The translations under genes and the position numbers were made by a program. From Paraburkholderia fungorum (GTDB lineage Bacteria; Pseudomonadota; Gammaproteobacteria; Burkholderiales; Burkholderiaceae), in contig NZ_MCAS01000056.1 in NCBI RefSeq assembly GCF_003610895.1, positions 124,001 through 188,000 on the forward strand: a DNA stretch of 64,000 nt, written 5' to 3'. The notes beneath the pieces are model-generated. The model was not told the DNA's origin. It searched no databases and worked only from the letters and a program-made list of their open reading frames with translations. Shown in pieces: positions 32,482-41,994 of the stretch (position 1 is the stretch's first letter; every line of letters begins with the position of its first letter).

Positions 32482-33941
32482 TCAGTGCCTCCGTGGAGAA
32501 ATAGCGTGCGTCTGCGGTTCATTTTTTCGTAATGCACCGCGGAAAGAATCGAAAAAACACTCATGAAAAGCAGCAGGCCACCGGTGCCGACCAGCGAATT
32601 GGTGAACACCAGCATCGCGAACGTGGCGAGACTGAGGCTCAGGCAGGCGGAAACAAATTTGTCGTTGCGCAGCTTGAACGACGCGAGCACCGCGCGCACC
32701 ACCAGCCAGACAATGCCGGACATGTAGAGCAAGGTGCCGGGCCAGCCGAGCACGAACGGAATGTTCATCACGCCGCTGTCGAAGTTGCCGTACTGGCCGA
32801 GCTGGCCGCCGTCGTTCGAGAGCTTGGTCGAGGTGCCGGTCGCGCCCATGCCCTCGCCCGACACGTCGGTGAAGGCGGTCTTCGCGAAGGTCGCGTAGAA
32901 CTCGTTGCGGGCGGCGTAGCTCTGGTCGTCGCTCAGATTGACGATGGTGGTCAGACGCGCCTGCATGCGCTCCGCAACCGGGCCGACCGCGAGCAGCGGC
33001 ACGCACAGCCCGGCGAGCAGCACCGCACTCGCGACGATCCGCACGCGCACCTTGTTGTTCGACTTGACCAGCTGGATCAGAAGCGCGATCACCCAGCCGC
33101 CCCAGGTCGAACGCACGAGGCTCAGCGCGAACGAAAAGAAACCGAGCGCCGCCGCGATCCAGCGCACGCGGTGTGTGGCCGCCATCACGTAGACCATCGC
33201 CCCCATCATCGCGAATGCGAACGGTCCCGACGAGTTCATCGTGCTGAATACGCGCACGCCCATCGGCACGGCGTCGCCTTGCGAATTCATCTGTGAGCCG
33301 AGCATCCACAGCGCGTCCCACGGCGGCATGATGAAAAACTGGATCAGGCCATAACCGCCCATGACCAGCATGCCCCAGATAAAGGTATTGACGATGGTGT
33401 CGCGATACTTCGGATACTGACGCGTGTGCGCCATGATGTGAAAGCCGATCAGGATCGGATAGAGCCAGTTCGCAAGGTCATAGGTTGCGGCGAGCGGTCC
33501 GCTCGACATCACGCCGATCATGAATGCGTACGCAAGCCCCATCAGAATCAGCAGCACCGGCAGGCCGCGCCGCTGCGAGAGCAGCTTGTAGTACCGGAGC
33601 AAGGAAAACGCACTGATCATCGTCACCGCCAGCGGCGCGATCTGGATCAGGCTGGTCGGCGTGAATGAGCCTTTGGACCAGTCGGCGAGACGCCGCACTT
33701 CCGGGCTCAGGAACCACAGCCACCACATGAAGCCGATGTAGCGCGCCGGGCTCTTGAAGTAAAGCCACAGGCCCGTCAGGATCGCGAGCACCGGGAAGCC
33801 GAGCGTGAGCACCGTACCCTGATGCGCGCCGATCAACATCGCCGTGATCAGCCACAGCAAGGCCTCGGGCAGCCACTCCTTGCGAGCGCCGGAGAGCACT
33901 CGTGCGGCGTTGTCGTCACCGGCTCGCGTGATTGTCGACAT
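32478..33941 (-). CDS. bceI: Wzy-type polysaccharide polymerase, O-antigen ligase-like (bceI)
   Basis: 487 residues with about ten hydrophobic segments and a large loop after about residue 300 (NLSDDQSYAARNEFYATFAKTAF ... GEGMGATGTSTKLSNDGG), the periplasmic-loop layout of Wzy/WaaL proteins. It should link flipped repeat units at the periplasmic face. The position between glycosyltransferase genes supports this, as sequence alone is weakly diagnostic for Wzy. Confidence 0.8.
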   Translation of the reverse strand: MSTITRAGDDNAARVLSGARKEWLPEALLWLITAMLIGAHQGTVLTLGFPVLAILTGLWLYFKSPARYIGFMWWLWFLSPEVRRLADWSKGSFTPTSLIQIAPLAVTMISAFSLLRYYKLLSQRRGLPVLLILMGLAYAFMIGVMSSGPLAATYDLANWLYPILIGFHIMAHTRQYPKYRDTIVNTFIWGMLVMGGYGLIQFFIMPPWDALWMLGSQMNSQGDAVPMGVRVFSTMNSSGPFAFAMMGAMVYVMAATHRVRWIAAALGFFSFALSLVRSTWGGWVIALLIQLVKSNNKVRVRIVASAVLLAGLCVPLLAVGPVAERMQARLTTIVNLSDDQSYAARNEFYATFAKTAFTDVSGEGMGATGTSTKLSNDGGQLGQYGNFDSGVMNIPFVLGWPGTLLYMSGIVWLVVRAVLASFKLRNDKFVSACLSLSLATFAMLVFTNSLVGTGGLLLFMSVFSILSAVHYEKMNRRRTLFLHGGTD

Positions 33942-33944
33942 CGT

Positions 33945-35198
33945 TTAGAAGCCTCCGCGTGATTCGCGCGAAGGACCTTGAGCCGGTCCCCGGCTGCCCG
34001 CACGGACGCGCACCGGCTGCTTTACCGTAACCGTGGCCGGCGCGGCGCGCGGCGCTGCTGTTTCGGTCTCGGCCACGGTGTTGGCCGCGCCTGGCGCCAC
34101 GCGTCCACGTGCCGTTGCGCGCACTCGCAGCATCGCCTGGGTCAGCCTCACGTGCTGCATCGCATAGTTCTGCGTGGTCAGATCGCGCGACAACAAACCG
34201 GCCGCCGCCGCCCGCGCCTGGTGCAGTGCATCCGCGGGAGAAGCCGCGAGCTGGTCGACCGCCTCGCGCAACGCCTGCGGGTTGAACGGCGGGACATAAG
34301 CCGCCTCGCCCGCTGGAAAATAATCTTGCAACGCGCCGACGTTGGTGGCCACCATCGGTTTGCCGACCGCCGCCGCTTCCAGCATCACGGTGATCCCCGA
34401 GGCGTGTGAATTCGGCCGCAGCGGCACCACGATGACGTCGGCCCAGTCGTAGAGTTCGTGCTGCTTCCTGATGCCTGAGAACAATGCGATCTCGACATTC
34501 GGCGCGCGCAGCGAAGCGGGAATACGCCGGCGTGTCGCGAGCTTGACCGTGTAGCGCGCGTCGTTACCGAAGGCCTTGATGAGCGTGTCCCAGTCGCGGT
34601 CACGATCGTTGCCGATCGCGGCGATACGGATCGGCGTATGCGGTTTCCATTCGGTGGGCGTCTTCACGGGAAAGTCCTGCGTGTTCAACCCGTAAAAAAG
34701 CGCGGTCGCGTCGCGCTGGAAATAGCGCTGGCACAATTCGGCGTTTTCGCTGGCGAGCGTGGTCAACTGATCGGCGCGGGTCATCAGCTTGCGATACAGC
34801 CAGCTACGCAAAATTCCATAGGAAGGCCATTTATCGAGTAGCCACACGCTTTGCGCGAGCAGTAAGGGGCCATCGTCGGCACCCGCCTTGCGGCCGCTCA
34901 GCAGCAGCATCAGCGCGGCGGACAGCCATTCCTGCTCGGTATGCGTCCATATCACGTCCGAGCGCAGCATCTCGGCGCGGTTGCGCCACGTGTGGATGAA
35001 GTCGAACCCGAGCGCAGCCTTCAGCGCGCGGCGCAGCAAACGCACCGGCTTGCTTTCGCGCGCGTCCTGCGAATAGGTCAGCGCGAAGGCGTCGGATTGC
35101 GCATGGTGATAGCCGTAAAGGCAGCCGATGTTGTCGCCCGGCCGGTAGAAGCGCGGGTCGGCGCCGTAAAACAGATGAACGTGAACTTTCGTACTCAT
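33945..35198 (-). CDS. bceH: Glycosyltransferase, GT-B type (bceH)
   Basis: 417 residues from the ATG at 35198, which follows GGAGTG; the longer frame to 35351 passes through a repeat-like spacer and is rejected. The N-terminus reads MSTKVHVHLFYGADPRFYRPGDNIG; the donor half has IRIAAIGNDRDRDWDTLIKAF and PNSHASGITVMLEAAAVGKPMVATN. A low-complexity Ala/Thr/Arg tail (from about residue 365) precedes the stop. The sugar is unknown. It lies 3 bp from bceI. Confidence 0.82.
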   Translation of the reverse strand: MSTKVHVHLFYGADPRFYRPGDNIGCLYGYHHAQSDAFALTYSQDARESKPVRLLRRALKAALGFDFIHTWRNRAEMLRSDVIWTHTEQEWLSAALMLLLSGRKAGADDGPLLLAQSVWLLDKWPSYGILRSWLYRKLMTRADQLTTLASENAELCQRYFQRDATALFYGLNTQDFPVKTPTEWKPHTPIRIAAIGNDRDRDWDTLIKAFGNDARYTVKLATRRRIPASLRAPNVEIALFSGIRKQHELYDWADVIVVPLRPNSHASGITVMLEAAAVGKPMVATNVGALQDYFPAGEAAYVPPFNPQALREAVDQLAASPADALHQARAAAAGLLSRDLTTQNYAMQHVRLTQAMLRVRATARGRVAPGAANTVAETETAAPRAAPATVTVKQPVRVRAGSRGPAQGPSRESRGGF

Positions 35199-35286
35199 GC
35201 AGACACTCCGCTCTGCCGGTGGAAAGGGGCATCGGCAGGCGCGGACAGGCGGCGCCGGCACCGATGCACGAACGTGCAGGCCGATT

Positions 35287-35322
35287 GGGGCATGTGGGGC
35301 ATGCTGGTTATGCGGCTCATGC
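35287..35322. repeat. Short GGGGCATGY-like repeat between bceG and bceH
   Basis: GGGGCATGT, GGGGCATGCT, GGTTATGCG and GCTCATGCGG in a row, reaching the bceG stop region at 35317. It is degenerate and only about 36 bp long. Confidence 0.4.
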
Positions 35323-36249
35323 GGTCCGCGACAGCGCGCGGCGCGCCTCATGCGCGCCGGTACGCACCGCGCGCCAGCGCGACAGCCTCAGGCTCGCCTG
35401 GTTCGAAACCAGCGCGAGCGCGGCGTGCGTGAGGCCCGGATAGACCCGCGTGCCAACCAGCGTCCACCACCACCACGCGGTTTCGCGCCGCAACGGCGGC
35501 AACTGATCGCGCAGAATCAGGTGGAAATTGAAGGCGGCATTGCGTAATGCCGCCATGGTTTGCGCATCGCGCCGGTCGTCGTCGAAACGTTCGGCAGGAA
35601 AATGGTCGACGGCTACGCGCGGGTCGTACATCAACTTCCAGCCGGCGTTTTTTACGGCGAGGCTAAAGGCCATGTCGTTGTGAACCTGGGCGCCCGCGCC
35701 GCGCAGGCGCTGATCGAAACGGATCGTGCGCACCGCTTCGCGCCGATAACTCATATTGGCGCCCTTCAGAATGTCGACTTCGCGCGCACCGCCCACTCCC
35801 AGGTGATGATTGCCGATGATCTTGCCGTGGGCCGTCACCTTGCCGACCAGCGGCCGTTCGCCATCCAGCACACGGCCTTTTTCATGTACCCAGTCGCGGC
35901 CGCCTAGTGCACCCAGACGCGCGTCGCTTTGAAACGCGGCAGCGATGCGTTCCACCCAGTCGACGTGCGGCGCGGCGTCGTCGTCGGTGATCGCGATGAC
36001 ATCGCCCGTGGCCGCATCCAGTCCGCGGTTCAGGGCCGCCACCTGGCCCGGCACGTCCACCAACGCGACGGACAATGGCAACTTGCCCGATACGGCAGGG
36101 TCGCGCAGGCAGGTGTGGCTCGCTTCGTCGTCGGCGCGCGCGACCACCACCACTTCGTCCGGCGCGCGCGACTGCCGTTGCAGCGCCGCAAGGCAGCGCG
36201 CCAGGTCGGCCGGGCGGCGGTAAGTCGGAACCAGTACCGTCACTTTCAT
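35317..36249 (-). CDS. bceG: GT2 family glycosyltransferase (bceG)
   Basis: 310 residues, GT-A fold: VTVLVPTYRRPADLARCLAAL at the N-terminus, VAALNRGLDAATGDVIAITDDDAAP with the DxD-type metal site, GANMSYRREAVRTI and the acceptor/base region RLRGAGAQVHNDMAFSLAVK. It is probably an inverting transferase adding one repeat-unit sugar. AAGGA precedes the ATG. Confidence 0.88.
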   Translation of the reverse strand: MKVTVLVPTYRRPADLARCLAALQRQSRAPDEVVVVARADDEASHTCLRDPAVSGKLPLSVALVDVPGQVAALNRGLDAATGDVIAITDDDAAPHVDWVERIAAAFQSDARLGALGGRDWVHEKGRVLDGERPLVGKVTAHGKIIGNHHLGVGGAREVDILKGANMSYRREAVRTIRFDQRLRGAGAQVHNDMAFSLAVKNAGWKLMYDPRVAVDHFPAERFDDDRRDAQTMAALRNAAFNFHLILRDQLPPLRRETAWWWWTLVGTRVYPGLTHAALALVSNQASLRLSRWRAVRTGAHEARRALSRTA

Positions 36250-36338
36250 CGTGATGTCCTTTTATCTCGTGCCTGTATCTCTTGTTTGCATCTCTTGCTT
36301 GCGCCGGGATCGGAACAATGGGCGCGTGCCCCTGAGCG

Positions 36339-38561
36339 TCAAGCGCTCAAATATTCCTGAACCGCCGCATAGCCATGCGCATAGCCGCCGCGCGAACGCG
36401 CCGGCATGCCGTTGAAGATGCCACCCTGCACATGCACGCCAGCCGCGCGCAGACGCTTCAATGCCTCCGAGATCTCACCTTCGTTGTGCACGCCCGAGCG
36501 CATCACGAAGAAGGTCGAACCGGCATAGGCGCCGATAATCGACGCATCGGTCACGGCCAGCACCGGTGGCGTGTCGATCAGGATCACGTCGTAGCGCTTG
36601 GCGAGGCCGTCCAGATATTGCGGAAGACGCGGCGACATCAGCAGTTCCGACGGATTCGGCGGACGGCGGCCGCACGAGATGAAGCTCAAGCCTTCAACGT
36701 TGGAACCGCGGATCGCTTCCTCGAGCGAGATCTGCCCGCTCAGCAGTTCCGACAGACCGTTGTCCTGCGCACCGCCCACATACCGTTCGAGCACGCCGCG
36801 CCGCATATCGCCGTCGATCATCAGCACGCGTTTGCCCGAGTTCGCCAGCAGCACCGCCAGATTGACCGTCAGGAAGCTCTTGCCGACACCCGCCATCGGG
36901 CCGGTCAGCATGACGATGCGGTTCTTCGCGTCCATCACCGTGAACTGCATGGATGTGCGCAGGCTGCGCAGACTTTCGATCGTGACGTCCTTTGGCCGCG
37001 CATTCGCGAGCACCTGGCGCAGGCGTTCGCCGCCGCGCTGGAAGGCGCCTTCGAGCAAAGCCTGTTCGGCGCTCAAGGGCACGAGGCCGTACACCGGCAG
37101 GTGGAAAGCACGCTCGATATGGTCGGGGTCGTCGATCCCCTTGAACATATTGCGGCGCAGGAACACGAAACCGGTGCCGCAGATCAGCCCGAGAATCACC
37201 GCCGCCGAGAGGATCAGCACCTTCTTCGGCTTGACCGGCGCACCCGGGCGCATCGCTTCGTCGACGATATGCACGTTGCCGCCGGTACCGGCCTTCTGCA
37301 CCGACAACTCCTGCACGCGGTTAAGCAGCAGTACGTAGATGTCTTCCGCCACCTTCGCGTCGCGTTGCAGTTGCACCGCCTTCACTTCGGTGGCCGGCAG
37401 ATCGCGGAAGCGGTCCGCGTATTTGGCGCGTTGCGCCTCCAGTTCGGCCATCTGCGTTCGCGCCGCGACGAGCAACGGATGGTCGTCGCCATAACGCTCG
37501 TTCAACTGCGCCATCTGCAGACGCAAACCGGCGATCTGCTGCTCGTACTGCACGCTGCCTTCGAGGTAGACCTTGGCTTCATCGCTCGCATTGATCGAGC
37601 CGGACTGGCGCTGGTAGGCGGTCAAGGCCGCTTCGGCGCGTTCGAGGTCAGCCTTCAGGCGCGGCTCTTCGCTCTTCAGGAAGTCGAGCATCTTGCTGGC
37701 GTCGACCTGTTTGTTCGATACGTGCTGACGCACGTAGGAATGCGCGAGCGCGTTCGCCACCAGCGCCGCGTGTTCGGGACTCTTGTCTTCCAGCGAGATC
37801 TGGATCACGCCGGTTTGCTTGCCCTGCTCCTGCACGGTGATCGCCGACTGGAACGCGGTGATCGCGTCGAGGTCGTTAAAGCGCGTCACGATGAACGCTT
37901 CGCCTGGACGCGCCACCAGCTTGCTGACGAGGATCGTCACGCCGCCGCCCTGTTCCTGCCGGCCGACCTGGCCGCGCAGCAGCAGCGAACCGTTCTCCGC
38001 GTACAGTTCGTAGTGCTGGTCATCCTGCACTTTCATCGTCAGCTTCGTGCCTTCCAGTGCGGGCACCACGTCGATCGAATCGACCTCGGCGTCTTCACCG
38101 CCCCATGCATAGGACGACAGACCCAGCCACGGCCGTGCCGGCTGGCCTGGTGTTGCGAGGCGCGCGGCGATGCTGCCGAGCAGCGGAATCGTCTTCGGCG
38201 CGACGCTGAAGTTCAGCTTCAATTGCTGGACCACCGGGCCGACTACGCCGCGGCTCTTGATGATCTCGATCTCGGCGTCGGTTGGCAGCGAGGTCGAACC
38301 GGTGGTGATCGCCGCCCCTGTCTGGGTCTGCGTGAGCGCCTGCGAGGTGTTGTCGGACTGCTCGACCCGCACGTGCGCGTCGGCCGAATAAATCGGCTTG
38401 GCCAGGAAACAGTACGCGGCAGCCAGTGCGACGATCGCCGCGGCGATCGCGATCAGCCACCAGATGTCGTCGAGGATCACCTGCACCAGTTGCCCGAGGA
38501 CGACGTCCTCTTCTTCGGTCCTGATCGGACCGGCCATGTGTGGAGAGATTTGATTGCTCAC
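36339..38561 (-). CDS. bceF: BY-kinase / polysaccharide co-polymerase, Wzc type (bceF)
   Basis: 740 residues. It controls chain length and export of the polymer. N-terminal Wzz domain between two membrane segments (VQVILDDIWWLIAIAAAIVALAAAYCF and VLILSAAVILGLICGTGFVF). The cytoplasmic tyrosine kinase has Walker A GPMAGVGKS near residue 555, Walker A' VLMIDGDMRRG and Walker B VILIDTPPVL. The tail RGGYAHGYAAVQEYLSA holds a three-tyrosine cluster for autophosphorylation. The start is GTG at 38561 with GGGA upstream; an ATG at 38537 is possible. Its phosphatase partner is BceD. Confidence 0.93.
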   Translation of the reverse strand: MSNQISPHMAGPIRTEEEDVVLGQLVQVILDDIWWLIAIAAAIVALAAAYCFLAKPIYSADAHVRVEQSDNTSQALTQTQTGAAITTGSTSLPTDAEIEIIKSRGVVGPVVQQLKLNFSVAPKTIPLLGSIAARLATPGQPARPWLGLSSYAWGGEDAEVDSIDVVPALEGTKLTMKVQDDQHYELYAENGSLLLRGQVGRQEQGGGVTILVSKLVARPGEAFIVTRFNDLDAITAFQSAITVQEQGKQTGVIQISLEDKSPEHAALVANALAHSYVRQHVSNKQVDASKMLDFLKSEEPRLKADLERAEAALTAYQRQSGSINASDEAKVYLEGSVQYEQQIAGLRLQMAQLNERYGDDHPLLVAARTQMAELEAQRAKYADRFRDLPATEVKAVQLQRDAKVAEDIYVLLLNRVQELSVQKAGTGGNVHIVDEAMRPGAPVKPKKVLILSAAVILGLICGTGFVFLRRNMFKGIDDPDHIERAFHLPVYGLVPLSAEQALLEGAFQRGGERLRQVLANARPKDVTIESLRSLRTSMQFTVMDAKNRIVMLTGPMAGVGKSFLTVNLAVLLANSGKRVLMIDGDMRRGVLERYVGGAQDNGLSELLSGQISLEEAIRGSNVEGLSFISCGRRPPNPSELLMSPRLPQYLDGLAKRYDVILIDTPPVLAVTDASIIGAYAGSTFFVMRSGVHNEGEISEALKRLRAAGVHVQGGIFNGMPARSRGGYAHGYAAVQEYLSA

Positions 38562-38577
38562 AATTCGATCCCGTTTC

Positions 38578-38661
38578 GGTTGCTTCGGCGTGGACTTCAG
38601 CGGGTGCTTCTGGCATGTGCTTTAGCGCGTGCCTCGGCGTTTGCTTTTGCGTTTGTTCGGG
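38578..38661. repeat. Degenerate 12-13-bp tandem repeat between bceE and bceF
   Basis: About seven units of the form GTGCTTYNGCGN (for example GTGCTTCTGGCAT, GTGCTTTAGCGC, GTGCCTCGGCGT, TTGCTTTTGCGT) fill most of the 147-bp gap upstream of bceF. Confidence 0.6.
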
Positions 38662-38708
38662 TCCCGCGCCCTATGAGAGCGGCGCGGACCTGTCGACGAT
38701 TCGGATGC

Positions 38709-39956
38709 TTACTTCGTCAACTGCTTCAGGTAGAACAGCGTCTGGATGGTCGGCAGAACCTGCTGCAACACACGGTTGAAGGTGGTCGAAGCGGCGGTGC
38801 CCACATACACGACGTCCATCGGCTGCAACTGGAACTGGGCCGACAGCATGATCGCGTCGGGCTGCGTCATGTCGAGGCGGTACACGTCCGGCGTGGTCGG
38901 ATGTTCACGCATGCCGCGCATCACGAAGATCTGGCGCGGATTGGCGTCCGTATCGAGAATGCCGCCCGCCTGGGTCAGCGCGTCGGCGATCGTCAGGCGG
39001 CCCTTGAGCATCGGCACCTGGATCGGCGTCTTCACCTCGCCCATCACGAAGATGCGGCTATCGCTGCGATCCGGCACATTGATCACGTCGCCGTCCTGCA
39101 ACATCACGTTCTGCGTGGTGTCGCCCTGGTCGAGCATGCGGTTCGCGTCGAGCACGTACAGCTTGTTGTTACGCGTGAGGCGCACGCGCTGGATGTCGGC
39201 GTCGCTGTTCGCACCGCCCGAGCGCGTGAGTGCATCGACCAGCGTGATCGGCACGTCGCTGATGGCGAGCGGCCCCGGCGACTTCACGTCGCCGGTGATC
39301 TGCACTTTCTGGCCGCGATACGAAAGCACGCGCACGTCGACCTGAGGATTGCGGATGTAGCGCACGAGCCCCGCGCTCAACTGATCGCGCAACTCGCCGA
39401 CGGTCTTGCCCGCGGCCTTGATGCGGCCGACGAACGGGAAAAAGATCGTGCCGTCGGCGGCAACGGTCTGGCCGTAAGGGTCGGCCTGACCCGGCAGCGC
39501 GGCCGTGTACGGCTGCTGCAACGCGCCGGCGACGCTCTGCGTGGTGTTGCCGCCCGCGGACAGCGTGCTGCCCTGCGGGGTGGTCAATTCAGGGTGATCC
39601 CATACGGTGATGCCGAGAATGTCCTGCGGCGCGAGCCGGTACACATACTGCGACGGGTCGGCAAAGCGCGAGACCGGCAGCGCCTGTTGCGCGGCGGCGG
39701 CTTGCGCCTGCGCGAGCTGCGCGACCAGCGGGCCGTCGATCAGGTGGACCGGATAGGTCTCCGAAGCTTGACTCTGGTGGCGGCCGTCGTCTTTCAGGCT
39801 GGACGTATCGAGGTAATTGCCCGGTGCGGTAGCGCAGGCCGACAGAAAGGACGTCAGCAAAAGCGTGGCGGCGAACTTCGATGTAAAGCCGGCCGGCTTG
39901 AAGTTCGCGAACGTGTGTGCAGTGGTTTTTTTCATCAGCATATTTTTTTCAGCCAT
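38709..39956 (-). CDS. bceE: Wza-type outer-membrane polysaccharide export lipoprotein (bceE)
   Basis: 415 residues. Forms the outer-membrane channel for the polymer. The lipobox LLLTSFLSACATAPG marks a lipoprotein. The poly-export/SLBB domain region has YVYRLAPQDILGITVWDHPELTTP, DGTIFFPFVGRIKAAGKTVGELR, and two later beta-grasp repeats (VQITGDVKSPGPLAI and IFVMGEVKTPIQVPML). The frame opens at 39956, inside bceD; an ATG at 39935 in a TGATG overlap with the bceD stop gives a more typical signal peptide (MKKTTAHTFANFKPAGF) and may be the true start. Confidence 0.93.
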   Translation of the reverse strand: MAEKNMLMKKTTAHTFANFKPAGFTSKFAATLLLTSFLSACATAPGNYLDTSSLKDDGRHQSQASETYPVHLIDGPLVAQLAQAQAAAAQQALPVSRFADPSQYVYRLAPQDILGITVWDHPELTTPQGSTLSAGGNTTQSVAGALQQPYTAALPGQADPYGQTVAADGTIFFPFVGRIKAAGKTVGELRDQLSAGLVRYIRNPQVDVRVLSYRGQKVQITGDVKSPGPLAISDVPITLVDALTRSGGANSDADIQRVRLTRNNKLYVLDANRMLDQGDTTQNVMLQDGDVINVPDRSDSRIFVMGEVKTPIQVPMLKGRLTIADALTQAGGILDTDANPRQIFVMRGMREHPTTPDVYRLDMTQPDAIMLSAQFQLQPMDVVYVGTAASTTFNRVLQQVLPTIQTLFYLKQLTK

Positions 39957-40390
39957 CCCATGACCAGATGTTCGATGAGCACGAGACTCTCCCTATAGTC
40001 GGCTTCCACGTGGCCGTGCGGATCGGCGACGTCGGAGCCGTTTTCCCATTTGCCGAGCGGATAAACCTTGCCGCGCGAGGCCGGATCGAGTGCTTCGACC
40101 GCGCTCACCTGCGCGCGCTCGGTGACGAGCACGAGGTCGGCGGCGCGCACGAGCTTGCGCTCGAGGCGCCGCGAGTAGTGGGTATCGGAGGCGACGCCGC
40201 GCTCGGCGAGCAGGCGCCGCATCACCGGGTCCATGCCGTGGCCGTTCACGGCACGCAAGCCTGCCGAATGAAACGCGATCGGCGCTGAGGACGAGCGCGA
40301 CGCCGCGCGTTGCCGCGACTTGAACAGCATTTCGGCCGTGGGCGAACGGCACACGTTGGCGTGGCAGACGATCAGAACGTTGGCGAACAT
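39935..40390 (-). CDS. bceD: Low-molecular-weight protein tyrosine phosphatase (bceD)
   Basis: 151 residues. The catalytic P-loop CHANVCRSPTAEML (C-x5-R-S) lies near the N-terminus, and the general acid Asp is in VADPHGH near residue 120. It dephosphorylates the BceF kinase, cycling polymer export. AAGGAG precedes the ATG. It lies between ugd and wza and its 3' end overlaps the bceE reading frame. Confidence 0.93.
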   Translation of the reverse strand: MFANVLIVCHANVCRSPTAEMLFKSRQRAASRSSSAPIAFHSAGLRAVNGHGMDPVMRRLLAERGVASDTHYSRRLERKLVRAADLVLVTERAQVSAVEALDPASRGKVYPLGKWENGSDVADPHGHVEADYRESLVLIEHLVMGWLKKIC

Positions 40391-40442
40391 AGCGGGCTCC
40401 TTGACGAGGCGCAGCGGCGTGGTGGTCAGCTTGCGGGTCAGC

Positions 40443-41897
40443 TTATTGACCGGCTTCGACGGGGTCGGCCGGGTGGGCCGCCCTGGCCGTTACCGGCGAA
40501 CCGTTCGCGCCGACCCGCGCCGGCGCATTGCGCAACGCGTGCTGACGGCCGATCGCGTGGTACTCGATACCGAGTTCGAGCAGCGCGTCCGGTTCGTACA
40601 GATTGCGGCCATCGAAAATCAGCGGCGTGTTGAGGCTTTCCTTGAGCAAGCTGAAATCCGGACTCTTGAAGACTTTCCATTCGGTGAGGATCACGAGCGC
40701 GTCGGCGCCTTCGGCTGCTTCCATTTCCTCGTTCACGAACGACAGACGCGCGTGCTGTTGCGGCACGTCTTTCAGGTCGAGTGCGAACACGCGCTTCGAT
40801 TCGTCGATCGCCACCGGGTCGTAGGCCTTCACACGTGCGCCGCGGCGCAGCAGTTCGGCGATCAGCGGACGGCTCGGTGCTTCGCGCATGTCGTCCGTGT
40901 TCGGCTTGAACGCGAGGCCCCACACGCCAAACGTGCGATCCGACAGGTCTTCGCCGAGGCGGGCGACGATCTTGTGCGCGAGAATCTTTTTCTGCGTGTC
41001 GTTGACGGCTTCCACCGCCTCGAGAATGCGCAGGTTGGCCTTGTGGTCGGCTGCCGTGCGAATCAGCGCCTGCACGTCTTTCGGGAAGCACGAGCCACCG
41101 TAGCCGCAGCCGGCATACAGAAAGTCATAGCCGATGCGCGGATCGGAGCCGATGCCGCGGCGCACCGCTTCGATATCCGCGCCGACGCGGTCGGCCAGAT
41201 TCGCGAGCTCGTTCATGTACGAGATGCGCGTGGCGAGCATCGCGTTGGCCGCGTATTTGGTGAATTCGGCCGACCGCACGTCCATGTAGAGCGTGCGTTC
41301 ACGATTGCGGTTGAACGGCGCGTAGAGGCGCTTCATCAGTTCGCGCGCTTTTTCGCCCGGTACGTCTTCATCGCAACCGAGCACGATGCGATCGGGCCGC
41401 GTGAAATCCTCCACCGCCGCCCCTTCTTTCAGGAACTCCGGATTCGACACCACGGAGAACATGTGGCCGGCATTGCGCGCGGCCAATTCCTCGGCGATCA
41501 CGTCACGCACGCGCGACGCCGTGCCGACCGGCACCGTCGATTTGTCGACGATCACCTTGAAGCCCGTCATATGGCGGCCGATATTGCGCGCGGCGGCCAG
41601 CACGTATTGCAGATCGGCGGACCCGTCTTCGTCGGAGGGCGTGCCCACGGCGACGAACTGAATATCGCCGTGCGCGACCGCGGCTTCGATGTCGGTCGAA
41701 AACCGCAGCCGGCCTGCCTTGCGATTGCGCGCGATGATCTCCTGCAGACCGGGTTCATGGATCGGCACGCCGCCGTTGTTGAGCACGTCGATCTTGCGCT
41801 GATCGACGTCGAGACAGAACACGTCATGGCCGATGTCCGCCAGACAGGCGCCCGTCACGAGGCCTACGTAGCCACTACCGATGATCGTCAGGTTCAT
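40443..41897 (-). CDS. bceC: UDP-glucose 6-dehydrogenase (bceC)
   Basis: 484 residues. Oxidises UDP-glucose to UDP-glucuronate for the acidic repeat unit. Rossmann start MNLTIIGSGYVGLVTGACLADIG, EKSARE-type dimer region with TKYAANAMLATRISYMNE, catalytic Cys in YAGCGYGGSCFPKDVQAL, and FGVWGLAFKPNTDDMREAPS. The C-terminal tail beyond the usual end (about 25 residues, ALRNAPARVGANGSP...) is Ala/Pro rich. GAGGTG precedes the ATG. Confidence 0.96.
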   Translation of the reverse strand: MNLTIIGSGYVGLVTGACLADIGHDVFCLDVDQRKIDVLNNGGVPIHEPGLQEIIARNRKAGRLRFSTDIEAAVAHGDIQFVAVGTPSDEDGSADLQYVLAAARNIGRHMTGFKVIVDKSTVPVGTASRVRDVIAEELAARNAGHMFSVVSNPEFLKEGAAVEDFTRPDRIVLGCDEDVPGEKARELMKRLYAPFNRNRERTLYMDVRSAEFTKYAANAMLATRISYMNELANLADRVGADIEAVRRGIGSDPRIGYDFLYAGCGYGGSCFPKDVQALIRTAADHKANLRILEAVEAVNDTQKKILAHKIVARLGEDLSDRTFGVWGLAFKPNTDDMREAPSRPLIAELLRRGARVKAYDPVAIDESKRVFALDLKDVPQQHARLSFVNEEMEAAEGADALVILTEWKVFKSPDFSLLKESLNTPLIFDGRNLYEPDALLELGIEYHAIGRQHALRNAPARVGANGSPVTARAAHPADPVEAGQ

Positions 41898-41994
41898 GCG
41901 TTACACCTCGGAAAATGGAGTTGATTCAGGGGAGCCGTCGCGTGATGCATGACGCGGGTTGCCACGGCTGCCGGATAAAGGATCAATGAGCGGA

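Noticed and set aside
36375..39998. 1207-codon open frame on the plus strand opposite bceF and bceE
   Set aside because: It mirrors two well-supported genes with clear motifs; its translation is Arg/His/Asp-rich with no family resemblance. Long antisense frames are expected at this GC content.
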